Source: Loxodes magnus
Taxonomy: Eukaryota; Ciliophora; Karyorelictea; Loxodida; Loxodidae
Assembly: GCA_946699065.1 (NCBI GenBank)
Contig: CAMPDV010000909.1
Location: 1-64,000 of the forward strand
Length of the DNA: 64,000 nt
Reading direction: 5' to 3'
In this document: piece after piece, positions 38,110 to 50,012 of the stretch
Position numbering within the stretch: position 1 is the first letter of the stretch
Layout: every line of letters begins with the position of its first letter
Translations under genes and position numbers: made by a program
The notes under the pieces: generated by a model
The model's input: the letters and a program-made list of their open reading frames with translations, nothing else
What the model was told of the DNA's origin: nothing
The model's database searches: none

Positions 38110-41100
38110 ATGGAGTTGAGATTCTTTAAAGAAAATATTAACTCCTCAATAATAAAAGCCTTTTAAGCTTTAGAAATTATACCTAATAAAATCCATACTA
38201 AGTTTAATAAATTGAGATTTACTACTTCATATATTATAAACAAAGGTGAAGTGTAAGGTTATTAATATTAATCAAGTTATACTTTCATTTACTATTACCC
38301 AACTCTCTTTAGATTTTTACTTATCATAATGTTCATCAATTATCAAAATGTTCAGTACTCTAAAGCATATTATATCTTATCCCTTTGTCTTACTTATCAT
38401 TATAAGTTATATCTCCATCATATGATTGCTTTACATATATAAATAATATCTAAAATTTCAACTTAATATGGTTGTTTAGATATTAAGTGTTTTCTTTTTA
38501 TATCACATAAGTTTATGAATGTTACTTGTATTTCAAAGGTATTTATATACTTCTTTTCATATACTACATATCAAATTTTTTCGACTAACTTGTAACTAGT
38601 TTTTACCAATTTCAGATAGACTTATCATCGATAATTTACATATGTAGATGAATTGGTTTTTGCCTATCATTCGTAATATCACAGCTCTTAGGTCTCTGGA
38701 TATTGCATTTCTTACTAGTTGGTATGATGGAAATACATCCTCCATTGAGAACTATCAGTTGAAAATGCTAATCTAATTTAGAATTTCGATGTTTTATTAG
38801 ATCCTCCTTAAAGTGTTTCATCTTAAAAAATTAAGTGTCTAGTTGATAAAAAACGAATCAAAAAGGTTATCCAAGCAAAAAAGTAGATTGGATCTATACT
38901 AATAATCAAATAGCAATTTTCTACCAAAATTTTGTTCATTCTTAGTATGTCAAAGAAAAGGAAGAAGATACCCAACTTCCACAATATTTTATAAACATCA
39001 CAAATTAACTACAAACTGCCTATATTATGCATATCTTATCTCTTTCTTAATGGTTTTAATATGAAGGGAAGTAAAAATGAAAACAAAAAGAGAGAGAGGG
39101 AAATATGAGAGCACAACTTTGAACTAATATAGAAGAAAAAAAAGAAAAGTAGTAGGAAGAATTAACTAGAGGTTGATTATGAATTTGCATGAACTCTTAT
39201 ACTTAGCATAAATTAGTATGGAATATATCTATAAGTAGAGTAATTATGTACCAATACTCAAAGTATTGAACTCTCTTATCTTATTATTATATGAAGGGAA
39301 GTCTGATCTTCAGTTAGATAGATATTCGATAATATCCATAAGAATTCTTATCTTATATTTTAAGGATAGCTTTATAAGTACGACCAGTCTATAATTCAAT
39401 CTAACACTCTTTACTCATTTCTATAGTTAGAAAGATTTCTTTTTTAAATTAGTATTAGGGATTGTGTTTCAACATTCTGTCAGTAAAACTCTAAAGAAAT
39501 AATTGGTTATCTAAAATAATCCTATCAAGAAAAATGAAAATTAGATATAAGCTTTAGTTCTCCTTTTGGCATTTTACTAAACTTTGGTATCTAAAAAGAG
39601 AAATTAAAGCTTTAGAAATAACTAAGGTAGATATATATTATAACAAAGCACTGCGATTTTTTAACTAGCATCTGGAGAAAAGGGTATTCAACGAATCTTT
39701 TCATAATAGAAATAAAGAAAATACTAAAAATCCTTTTTTCACTTGTTTTAGATAGAGGCTTATTAGGATATAAAAGGCTAGGTTTTATTATAGAGGACAG
39801 AGGATATATAAAATTATCTCGGCTTATGTTAGCTGAATTAGTATGTTAGAAAACGTAACAAGAGGTATATCAATTTTCGAAGTGATCCTTATAATTTTTT
39901 CGACCACAATTAGTAAATATAATCTTAAGTTTTTAGTCTTACAGAGTAATCATACATTCGTGCGAAGTTGAAAGAACATAAGTAAGATAATCTTGAAGGA
40001 TAGTCTTCATTTAGACCAGCAATAGAGAAGTAATTAACTTTTGTATACTTTGAAATAATGAGTCTATTAATACTCAGACTAACCATTATAGGTATTGAGA
40101 TAGAGCTATGTATATAAATAATCTTTCATAAACCTAAAAACGTACTCTGGCTGATTATTTCCAAAAAGTACAAAAAACTGAAATTATCTATAGTTTGCTA
40201 GTGTAAATTCACTCGATCTTACTAAATCTATCTAATTTCTTTCTATTGTATAACATGTTCTTTAGGTCATGAAGAAAATGAGTCTAACTTTTCTCTTAAA
40301 ATCCGCAATATTAAAGTATAAAATTTTCTAGCAATCGAATAGTAGAAATAAGACTTTTAAACCCTAATATACAATTTAAGAGAAACCAAGCTGAAAATAT
40401 AACTCCTGCAGTACCACTGGAACTTATATGATACCTTTATAAAACCTTCATAGCTTGTAAAAATGTTTGAAATAAGCAATTAGTGGAGGAATAGATAAGA
40501 ATTAGTCCACTAATTAAACTTTAATTTAAGATAATGAATATACAAAGCGTAAGGCATAGTATAATAGTATTTTACTCATTTCAAAGATGGAATGCTAAGT
40601 ATGATGGTCTCCATTTATCTATCTAATTATGAACTTTAGTAAGGTAACTCAATCTTTCAAACAGTTAATACTTCTATACTGAGCATTGGCATAGTATTTT
40701 AGCTTGTTAAAGACTAGATAGTTACTAAAGTTTTCTATTTAATAAAGTGAAAAAAGCAAGCAAAATGTTATAACGAGTGAGTAATTACTATAGTACTTTT
40801 CATGAGCTGGATATGTGGAAATAGCGAAGCAAATATACGAAATCAATGATAGTAGATATTGATTCTTCTGACAAACTCAAGAAAAAGGTGACAGTATTTA
40901 TATTAATTAAAGCACTTAGATTTCTAGCTAAGTTTAGATCTTATATCTTACTCCAGTACCAATACTAAATAAATAGCGTAAGCTTTTTGATTTAAGAAGC
41001 TAAATATTTGATTACCAAAGTTAGATTTTATATTAATACACTTATACATGAAAGGATTCCTCTAAATGAATGCTTGATGAAGAACTAAACTTATAGTTTA

Positions 41101-42777
41101 AAAATTGGAATTAGGGATAAAAGGGATCTAAATGAGTAAGAATATGAAGGTATTTCTTTTGTAAATTTGAAACCTGGAAGCGTTTCAATTTGAGGGCGAT
41201 AAAAATATCCCTTTTTAGGAAAAAATTTAGCTAAATATGTCGAAACCTTGCTTCTAGTGACTTTAACGTAAATTTCTAAAGTTATAATCAAGTCTGAACT
41301 AATAAATTGTAAATTGTAGGTTTAATGAGAGTCAAGAGCCACTACAAGGAAATGGAAAATTAGATCAACATATATTAAGAAGATAGTTAAGCTCTATACC
41401 CTAAAAACAATTTCTTCCCAGTTAGCTAAGTTAAAAACTTACCTATTAATCAGATTCAATGTGTAACTTGATTTTATACAAGCGCATTACAATAAATACG
41501 ATCATTTACTTTATATGAGTTTTCATGTCCGTTGATTTTATATTAAAGCATATTAAAGAAATCAAAAACTTGACAATAATATATGGAATTAACGAGTTGA
41601 ATAGCATTCATGAGATGATAATGTAAGATTAAATAAAAAAGTCCTAAAATTTAGTGCTATGGTACAGCTGATTTGATCCTTTCAAAATATTATTGAGGAA
41701 CTAAATGCATTTCAGCTCGTTTTACCAAATATTAAATAATAGAATAGAAATTTGACTCTTAGCTATCTGATTCATAATACTCCAAAAAGAATGTTCAAAT
41801 TAAAATGAATAAGCTAGCACCGAGATTGGTATTAAAGAACTTAAGGAATAATATATATTTCTTATTTGATGAAATATGAAAGAAAGACACATTGCCCTTC
41901 CTGCTAATATTTAGTTGCTAATCTGTTTTTAATAAGATCATACTTTGAAAATATGACTTAAAGACAAAAGTATCAATCAGTATATTTTATAATTTTTAAG
42001 ACTGTATTGATATAGGTATTTAAATAAAAAATTTAGGGTACAAATAATTAAGGTTTTTTAATTTTAGCTTGATATTGAAATCTATTATCTTCATTTTTTC
42101 AGATTGACTGAAAGATGCAATCAGAGAGTAGAAATAATAAAGATATTCTTTGCATTAAATTATTGATGATGGAAGTTCTACGATTTTATGGTTTAATTTC
42201 ATCAACTAATTTGACATAATTTTGTCTTATAAAATGACTCTAAACTTATGATTAACTATCATGTTATCCAGTATAATTCTTTTTCGCATTTAATCCTGCC
42301 ACTTGAAGAGTTTCCAATAGTCCTTTAATTTTTTATTTATAGCAATGCTTATTTTTAATGATAGTATAAGGAATATGAGAATGGAAACAAAATAGGTATA
42401 AACTCCTAATAATCCTATTAGTCTTAGTAGTACTGTTAATGACGTTGAACTAATTATGTGAAAGTAAAGTTACTTTCTCATTAATTCCTACTCCCATAAG
42501 TAAATCTGGGTTTCTATATACATTAAGGAATCGGATATTAAAAATATGATATATGCTTAGTAGAAGCTCCGGTTCACTAATATTATTATTCCAACTAAAG
42601 AGAAGGCATTATCTAAGCATTATTGATCTCTCTAGTCTTAATAGAAATAGTTTACTAAGGAAACTTTTTTTCGTTCTTGACATCAAATTTCTAATGCAAT
42701 GAACAATAAATTACAAGTGCTTCTGCCTATTTTTCAGCAGTGATTTCTATCTTAAAGAAGCTTATGCTGACTCTTGA
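38110..42777 (+). CDS. Large putative membrane protein, 1555 aa, one frame
   Basis: One frame stays protein-like for 4668 bp from ATG 38110 (or the in-frame ATG 38329, before a hydrophobic signal-like start) to TGA 42775-42777. Well-formed patches include YDGLHLS, DSSDKLKKKVTVFILIKALR, KRDLNEQEYEGISFVNLKPG and SVSIWGRQKYPFLGKNLAKY. A strong single membrane helix lies near residues 1430-1447 (YKLLIILLVLVVLLMTLN), followed by a basic tail of about 105 residues. This suggests a type I surface protein with a large outer part. No domain is recognised. Style and size resemble the 24-32 kb region and the two may be related. In this code an open frame is weak evidence, so some of it could be wrong-frame. 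Confidence 0.45.
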
Positions 42778-43112
42778 TTTTTAAGATTCTCTTTTTTTAT
42801 AAATTTAATCATCAAACTCATGTTTTCTTCTATTTGAAGCTCTTACAGATTCAATCTCTTATTTAAGGGTAAAAAGTTTATACATAAAACCCTATTATTG
42901 TATTTATCTTCGTCTGATTTGTAAAATGCTAGCTGAATTTATTAGTACTAGAATAGCAAAAAGCAGAACTGGAATATCTTTGAGGAGATAAATAAATAAG
43001 CAAATAAGCTGCTCAAGGAGATTAACTACAAACCACAAGCTATTGGATTAATAAAAATAGCTGGGTAAATATTTTGATCCAGGGTTATTTTTCATTACTG
43101 TGTATCATAAAA

Positions 43113-43183
43113 TGCACAATCCGGGAATCGAACCCGGGTCGCATGAATGGGAATCATGCATTCTACCACTAAACCAATTGTGC
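43113..43183 (-). tRNA. tRNA-Gly(CCC)
   Basis: A 71-nt cloverleaf on the minus strand. The acceptor GCACAAT pairs with ATTGTGC, discriminator A. D-arm GGTTTAGTGGT; anticodon stem CATGA/TCATG with loop TTCCCAT giving anticodon CCC (codon GGG). T-arm CCGGG-TTCGATT-CCCGG. A short T run follows on the transcribed strand, as for RNA polymerase III. A broken copy lies at 23714-23784. Confidence 0.95.
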
Positions 43184-43310
43184 TTATAAAGTATAGCTAA
43201 TGAGTTAAATAAATATATCATAAAGAATTAGTCTCACACCGTCTATTAACTAGCCTAAGTTTTAAAATTAAAAAAGTATATAAAGGCTAAAAAGAAGTAT
43301 AGGCAAGTGA

Positions 43311-43800
43311 AAATGACCAAAAAATATAATGAAAGAACAAAGAAAAAGAAATTAATTTCTATACTACAAAAAAGTAAGAAAATAGTTCATTAATGGGAAC
43401 TAAAATAGCTAAAAGAGCATTAATTAAACTTGTCATGAAAAGCTAAAAATATAAATTAAATTGAATAAATAAAGAAATATAGAGATGCTTTTAAGTTCGA
43501 ATTCTTTAACATGAGCAACTTTAATCTAATATTTATCTCTTTAATATGATAAAGATAAAGATAAATTAAAAAGTAATAAAATTCAATAAGCAATAGCTAT
43601 CAATGATGGATATATTTTATCAAAAAAAATTAAGAATTTTAATTGTTTTAGCGATTTAGAAAATAGAGATTAATTAAGAAATAAAAAAGAAGAAAAAGAA
43701 ATGAAATTTATCTTACAAATAGTTTATATATAATTTTAGCTCTAACTTCACTCAAATGATAAATATAATAATTTAAGATTTAGATTCATAATTTTATAAA
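43311..43800 (+). CDS. Possible small Lys-rich protein
   Basis: A plus-strand reading from MTKKYNERTKKKKLISILQK, continuing after a frame change near 43545 with YDKDKDKLKSNKIQQAIAIN and NCFSDLENRDQLRNKKEEKE. Helical and charged, no recognised domain, no clear TGA end. It could be a fragment of a Gag-like coil. Confidence 0.3.
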
Positions 43801-44133
43801 AAGAGACAGGGAAAAATAGGATGATAAAAATTTATATTAGAAATTAAATTTAAAATTAATTTTAAAAATTGAAAAAATTATTTATGAATGAAAATCCAAA
43901 AAAAAGATAAAGAAAGAGAAAATATCTTGGAAGTAAAAAAATTAAATTTCACTTATTAAATAATTTTTAAAAGTTACTTTTTATCTTTATATTTATTTTA
44001 TTTTTGGGTTAAACATCTTGTAGAATATCGCACCTAAAATATAAAATTCCTAAAACTTCAATTTTAAAAAAAGAAAAGGAATATTTTTAATTTTATAAGT
44101 ATATTATTTTTTAAATCAAATTAAAAGTTTTTT

Positions 44134-45720
44134 TCAATTTTCTTTCCATAAAACTTTACTTTCCAATGTATCTAAATTCATCTAAATTACAAATTTATTT
44201 TCCTTATTTTGTACAAAAGCGTATACGAAATTTACCACTTTCTTGTATGTTTAGACAAACTAAACTTTTTCTCCAATGCTAAATTCTTATCACTGTTATC
44301 CATCTTATTTATAAGCTTTGTCCGTTTCAAAATTAAGTTCGTTTTATAATTAAGTGAGGCCACCAAAGATAAATATTTATGATGTTTTTATTATTAAAGC
44401 ATTTGATAAATTTAGGGGCATAAAAATGTTATCCTATTATCATTTATCGTTATAAATATCATAGCTGAAAACTAAGTTTGTTGTCCTTCCATTTGCATTA
44501 ATTCCACCGAAAGAGTAAATTTTATTTTCTTGCTCATTTGCAACTAAAGAGAGACCATAGACTTATATGGGAAGCTAATTTGCATTTTATCATTTTTTTG
44601 TATCATTAAAATCCATCCATTCTACTGTATTTAAAACCTCGAAGTTATCAGATTTTCCTCCTGCTACAAAAAGTTTACTCTGACATATACAAATCCCAGA
44701 ACTACCTCTTCCTTATATCAAATCACCTAACTATATAATAGAACTTTCAGTAAAGAAATAAGACTGTTTAATACCTAATTCTCTTTAATAATCAATTCCG
44801 CCAACAATAAAAAGATTCTTACAATATTCTATACAAACTGCCTCACGAAAGAATGCTATTGATGTCTCTATTTCTTGTATTTTTTTATTCTTGATATCAA
44901 ATTTTTTAATCTTGTTAGAGTTGCTTTAAATTGCAAAAATACATTCAACTTTTTCTCTAAAATCTTTCTATTGATTTTTACTTTTAGGAAATAAATTTTA
45001 ATTCATAGATTAAAAAAGAATCTCCTAGCAAATATTTAATTCATTTTCTTCTATCTGTCCCATTTTTTCATATTAGTTTGTTAGTTGCAACTTGGGCTCT
45101 ATTTCATCTTCTATTTCTTAGAGTACTTAGTTTAATTAATTCTATCATGATTCCGCAAGCAAGATATTATTCTGTTCTTCGTCTTAAATTCAATAGTCAT
45201 TAAGTTGCTTATCATTTAAATTTCCTGGGTAATTTATACTGAAATCTATTATCTCTTCATATCTAAGTCCTGGATTTTGTTTTTCTTCTTCACGCTGATT
45301 TTTTCTATTTTAAGTCTTATGGAATTCTTATTCTTTCTATTACAGAACTTATTGGCTTTTATTCTTGATAAACCTTTCAACTTCTTATAAAGCTTCAACT
45401 AGAAAGTCATTAGCTACCTTTTAGATATCATCCTCAGTGGATATCAAAGTATTCACATATTTTTATATTCCAATCAAGCTCAAATTTAGTTTTTTTTCCT
45501 TTTGTTTTTTAAATTGTTCAAGTATTTTTAGATTCTAAGATTAAATATCTGGACTAAACATTGAAAATGAACTGCATATTTTGCACTTATAAGTAACTCA
45601 ATTCTTATGCTATTCAAAGACACATTTTTTGCAAATATTATGATTGCAACTCAGTTATAGAGGAAGATGATTATCATCATCGAATGCCGTTGAACAGTTC
45701 TAGCACTAGACTTCTTACAT
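44134..45720 (-). CDS. RING finger - coiled coil - Kelch protein (copy 1)
   Basis: An intact 528-residue protein in one frame from ATG 45720 to TGA 44134. A C3HC4 RING lies at residues 6-49 (Cys 6, 9, 25, His 27, Cys 30, 33, 46, 49). A helical, Gln/Glu-rich middle follows (about 60-270). The C-terminal half is a Kelch-type propeller with diglycines in FIVGGIDYQ, LFVAGGKSDN, IYSFGGINANGR and FIFGGLTQ. By family knowledge RING proteins recruit E2 enzymes and Kelch propellers bind substrates, so a single-chain ubiquitin ligase is the likely role. Paralogues lie at 50902-52449 and 61716-63262. UGA codes Trp inside and ends the gene. Confidence 0.9.
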
Positions 45721-45904
45721 TTAAAAGGCTTTATAAAATTAAATCATCTTAGTTTTTACTAAATAGTAGTACTATAATTTTAGATAAGTGCTTAGATTAA
45801 AATAACTTAAGACTGTTTAGTTCTTTTAAATTTGAAATGCTTATAAACTTTAATGCTTAGTTATAAAAGGAAAATTATTAGAATTTTATAGAGATTTAAA
45901 ATGA

Positions 45905-47080
45905 ATGGAGTGGTATGAGGTTAATGAGATATTAAAATCAAACTGTGTAAAGGTTCTCTGGCTCTCATTTTTTATATCTTGTTTGCTTCTAGATTGATTA
46001 CTTTTGGTTTTCCATTATTCAATCAGTAGGATATATAGCGAGACGTTAATATCTTCTATAAGAGTACATTTAGTAGTTTAATCTTCGTTTTGATCTTCAT
46101 AATTTTGTTCTTTTTCATTTTTATAACTCCAAAACAGCTTACAATTAACTATAAAATTAGTCTTGACTATAGATAAAGTATTTGCTTAAGGAATTTAAAT
46201 TTTTAAAAATTCAGTTGTTTTTCTTTTATTCCATCCATTTCATCTTGTGATTATTTTTTTAAATCCTTCACTTTCTTTTTTAGTTATATTTACTTATTTT
46301 TCCTATATTATAATTTCTTTTTGTGGATTATCTTTTAGCTTTAATTACTGAGGATAACTTTTCATTTATTGATTTCAGTAAGTTAAAGAAATCAATTTAG
46401 ATGTTCCATTGGACTTGAAGATCTCTTACCTAATTATCAGCTTTTCTTTAAAATTATAGATATTACTCATAAACCTAAAATTCTCTTTTTTAATAAACTA
46501 TCTCTCTTTTTAAATTCGCGTTCAATACTGTTACTTCTCCAACGCTAATCTGTTCTTCAGTCTTCTATATATCTCACATGTTTATTTGCATGGAAGCTTT
46601 CTCTAATCTTTGGAACTGGAAAGCCATTAATTTTGTTTTTTAATATTTTTCTTTTCCTCGATTTCTTCTTTTAATTCAAAACTCGATTACAATTCTTTTT
46701 AGGAGGAGTATAGTTTATAAAGCAACAGTATTGAATAAAAATACTTGCTATCCTTTTATATTAAGGTAACTTAATGATAGTTATATCACTTAATTATGCA
46801 ATCAGCAATCTATTTTATCCTATTATCTTAAATCATTCTTTTGATTTCATCCATATAGACTGGATCTAGATTTTACTTACCGAATTAGATTATAAAAATG
46901 GAGCTCATTGAAGTAAAATTCATGCTATCTAATTAGGCAGGAAAATTTCCTTTCTGCTAGTACTTTCATCGCTATCATCGACTAAAACCTTAAGAAATAT
47001 TAGCTTTCTAAGCTTTTCAATTTGTTCTAACTTCTTATTTTTATAGAGGTTGGATTACTTAATCTTTTATATATAATTAG
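45905..47080 (-). CDS. Coiled-coil protein, uncharacterised
   Basis: The minus strand is coding-like with frame changes at A/T runs. From the upstream end: KNKKLEQIEKLRKLIFLKVL, VDDSDESTSRK, MNFTSMSSIFIIQFGKQN, YMDEIKRMIQDNRIKQIADC, then coils FELKEEIEEKKNIKKQ and RLEKASMQINMWDIQKTEEQ, KADNQVRDLQVQWNIQI, KEIIIQEKQVNITKKESEGF. The C-terminal part is acidic. No domain is recognised. The gene is divergent from the Gag-like ORF at 47094, and its end runs toward the RING-Kelch start at 45720 on the same strand without a visible TGA. The exact ends are therefore uncertain. Confidence 0.45.
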
Positions 47081-47093
47081 AGGAGAATAAAAA

Positions 47094-47810
47094 ATGAAGG
47101 ATTTCACTTATAAACCTCACAGAAAAAGACTAAATATAATCAGAATGATATCAATAAATGGAGCGATAAAATCTCTGAAGTATGTAAGAAGAAAATCAAT
47201 AATTAGCATTGTGATTACAAGATCTTAGGGAGCTAATTTCGAGCATAATCTATGATATGATTTTAATAGAACAAGAGAGCTAAAAAATAAAAAATGAGTT
47301 ATATAATCATATTTATATGAAAGAAATTAATATGCGATTTGAACAACGGTAATAAAAGGTGGGTCGGTTGACCGAAATCAAAGAAAGCTTATCCCATAAT
47401 GATTCTATGGATGCTTAGTCGGAATTACAGTAAGCATAGAAACAAGAAAAACAAGAAAACCTTATTGCTGTTATTTTAAAAATCATGGACATTTCGTAAG
47501 ATTCTACTGGAGCTTTAAAATATACAAAAGATTGAAAAAATGAGAAGATCTGAAGTAAAATAAGTAAGCTGTATGTGATTGAAAAAAATTTGCCTTAGAA
47601 ATTTGAAGAAATCTAAATAAGTTGATATTTATAAATATTTGACAATAATCTGAATATCAATTAAATGACTATATTTGAGACAGTAGAAAAGAGCATGGTA
47701 GATAATTATAATGTAACACAAAACGTAGGAAAGCAAAGCAGAGCTTTATTAAATTATATGAAAAATTTGATATCAGTACTTCTTTACCCTCTATTTCTGA
47801 TTTGCTTGTG
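47094..47810 (+). CDS. Gag-like copy with damaged knuckle
   Basis: A plus-strand ORF from ATG 47094 (MKDFTYKPHRK) with coil segments ENQQLALWLQDLRELISSII and EQRQQKVGRLTEIKESLSHN. It then changes frame inside an A-rich Gln/Lys stretch to a knuckle-like CCYFKNHGHFVRFY. The first Cys and the GH are kept, the second Cys is Phe and the last is Tyr. Three frame changes are needed. The layout coil, Lys/Gln-rich linker, CCHC-like site is that of the window's Gag-like family. Beyond 47500 the reading is ambiguous. Confidence 0.45.
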
Positions 47811-48084
47811 GAATCATAAAAAACTCAAAATTTGCCAATCTTCTCGTCATCTTTTTTCTTTAAATTTCTATTTATTCAATTACTCGATTAGCCACACTAT
47901 CTCTCTTAGCTACTTCAGATATCTATGAAATTTCCTCAATTCAAATGGATTAATATTAACGCTTTTGTTTCTTTTGCTAAGATTTTTTTTCTAATAAGTT
48001 ACTTCCATAAATAAGTCGTTTCGTAATTCGATTGCTTAATGAAATCATTAGTTATCTTATTCTTTCTGAAATACTGATATATGA

Positions 48085-48766
48085 ATGGAAGGCTTCAAAT
48101 CAGGCGTCTACACCACCTCCAAGAAGGAGAAGAAACCAGAAGCCACTCTCAGACAGTCTTCTTTTGCTTAACCTAACCTTTTTCTTAATAATCCGGAATA
48201 CAGACCAAAGAAGTACAGAAGCAATCTAAGAAAGTCACACATGCAAAATTTTCAACCAGTCAATCTGAAAATTGAACAAATAGAATCTAAATTCAATCAA
48301 TTAGAGGAATTGACTGAAAGCTTATTTATAAAATATAAAACAACAAATGATTCCATAGATGTGGAGCTAAATTCTAAAGCAGCAAAAATTCGGATAGTAA
48401 AGAATAGAAAGTAATGGTGTATTGCAGGAAATATGGCTACATTTTAAGCTATTGCTGAAAATTCTAATAAAATAAAAATTTTTAAGCTTTAAGTTATGAA
48501 AATCCACAAGTAATCTATATTACACTACAGAAGGTTTATTATACAGAAAAAAGATATATATAGGAAATTAATTCTTGAAGGACTTCGTATTTGCTCAATA
48601 AATAAGAAATTTTAATATTTTTGGAATCGAACTCGATTGAAGCAAGATGCCTTTAATTAAAAAGGGTGAACGGAGTACTGCAAGAAATGTATTCTAAGAA
48701 GAAAACTCAGAAGAAGATTGGAAATGGAATAATACTTAAGACAATTTTAAATTTTAAACTTTCTGA
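48085..48766 (+). CDS. Gag-like protein, KSGxYTTS type, knuckle lost
   Basis: The start MEGFKSGVYTTSKKEKKPEA (48085) matches KSGFYTTS of the intact copy at 2019-2990. A coil (KIEQIESKFNQLEELTESLF) and a degenerate knuckle near 48420 (YCRKYGYILSYC: first Cys and His replaced) follow. Then comes the conserved C-terminal block TTEGLLYRKKIYIG...FAQQIR...ELDWSKMPLIKKGERSTAR and a TGA end at 48766. At least two frame changes occur. The C-terminal block is shared with copies at 16183 (minus) and 54158 (plus), which fixes the frame. Its function is unknown; it is the most conserved part after the knuckle. Confidence 0.55.
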
Positions 48767-48879
48767 TTTGTGGCCAACCAAATTAAGGAGGCGTTACGTT
48801 AATAAATTATTCTATGTTATAAGAAAAATCATAATTAATAAGTTTTATTATATATAGATAAGTAGGAAGAATCAATCCT

Positions 48880-49187
48880 TTAATTGACATTGACTTAAGA
48901 TTTGGTACTAGTTAGTACCCACGGACGAAAAACTGAACAAGAATCTTGGTAGAAAGCAAAGACTAAAGAGGCGTCAAGTAAATTTCTTGATGAAAGATGC
49001 CAGATACTAAGATCTCTTAGGGACATTCCAATAACTGCTCTATCGAAGACATTCTCACAAAAGAAAAGTAGCACTGTAGAAGACTTTAGCAAAGAATTTT
49101 TAACTTTAAAAATCTTTATTAAAGAGCTGTGCACCATTGAGGTGATACGCGCTCTCTAATCTTATTTATTTATTTATTTATTAAAAA
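48880..49187 (+). repeat. RCQILRSL repeat, palindrome, box and ATTT tail (copy 4)
   Basis: Homologous to 7061-7325 and 15683-15960. A frame from about 48850 encodes QEESILQLTLTQDLVLVSTH and ERCQILRSLRD. Then AATCTTTATTAAAGAG, the box GAGCTGTGCACCATTGAGG-TGATACGCGCTCTCTAATC and five ATTT-type units lead straight into the ATG at 49188. Confidence 0.6.
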
Positions 49188-50012
49188 ATGGCACCTAAGA
49201 AATAACAGACTTCATAAAAAATCAAATAATTAACCAGACCTTTCTAACAACTTCTATTTGTTAAATAGAAACTAACAAAAGAAGTCTAAGACCTTATATA
49301 AATAACCTAATCTCTTATGTTAGCAATTAACAAAATTATAAATGAATAGAATCCTAAGTAACAATGTAACTAATAGATATTTTCTAAAGAAAAAGAAAGA
49401 TAGATTACTCAAATCGAAAGGAATTTAAGATAAAATTTTGACCAGAAGATCAATTAACTGGAAAAAATCAAATTTAACTAACTATCAAATCTAGAATCAA
49501 GAGAAGAACAGAATCTGTCTTTTGGCTTCTCTTATTAGAAAATAGAAAAGATGCTGATGCTGCAAAAGATAAGAACATAAGATAAAACAATGTTATAGAG
49601 TCAAGGGAAAATAATATTGTGAAACAAAAAAAGGAATTTAAAACCTATTTAAGATTTTTTGATTTTCAAAAGGAAAACTGTATTAGAAAAAATGATTTTA
49701 ACCTAATTAGAAGCTCCAAAGATTACAGAGGCACTGAGATGATTTGAGACATTATTATCAGGATTTGACTTCTAAGCATTAGCAAGAGAAGAAAAGAAGC
49801 ATTTTATAAGAATCAACGGTCCGAAAAGCAAGATGAATACGACATCGAAGATTTATGATAAGAAAAGATTTTTAAAAACTCTAATATGTATTAAACCAAA
49901 TAAAGGTGACACCGCAATAATAAATTATGTTATTTTTTATGATATGTTAAGATAAAAATGGATTAAACACTTCTTAAATAAATAGAAAGACAGCCTTAAT
50001 CATGAATTATGA
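49188..50012 (+). CDS. Element ORF1, MAPKKQQ type
   Basis: One frame of 275 codons from ATG 49188 (MAPKKQQTSQKIKQL) to TGA 50010-50012. A helical Gln/Lys-rich first part with a coil (KERQITQIERNLRQNFDQKI) is followed by a more globular second half (LEAPKITEALRWFETLLSGF, KPNKGDTAIINYVIFYD). It begins just after the box and ATTT tail, as does the ORF at 55902. The stop overlaps the ATG of the next ORF in an ATGAATTATGA arrangement. No known domain is recognised. A role as first ORF of a retroelement-like unit is inference. Confidence 0.55.

Noticed and set aside
47440-47490. A second gene reading CCYFKNHGHFVRFY in a different frame from the coil
   Set aside because: Kept as part of one frame-shifted Gag-like copy, because the same coil-to-knuckle frame change occurs in several copies.
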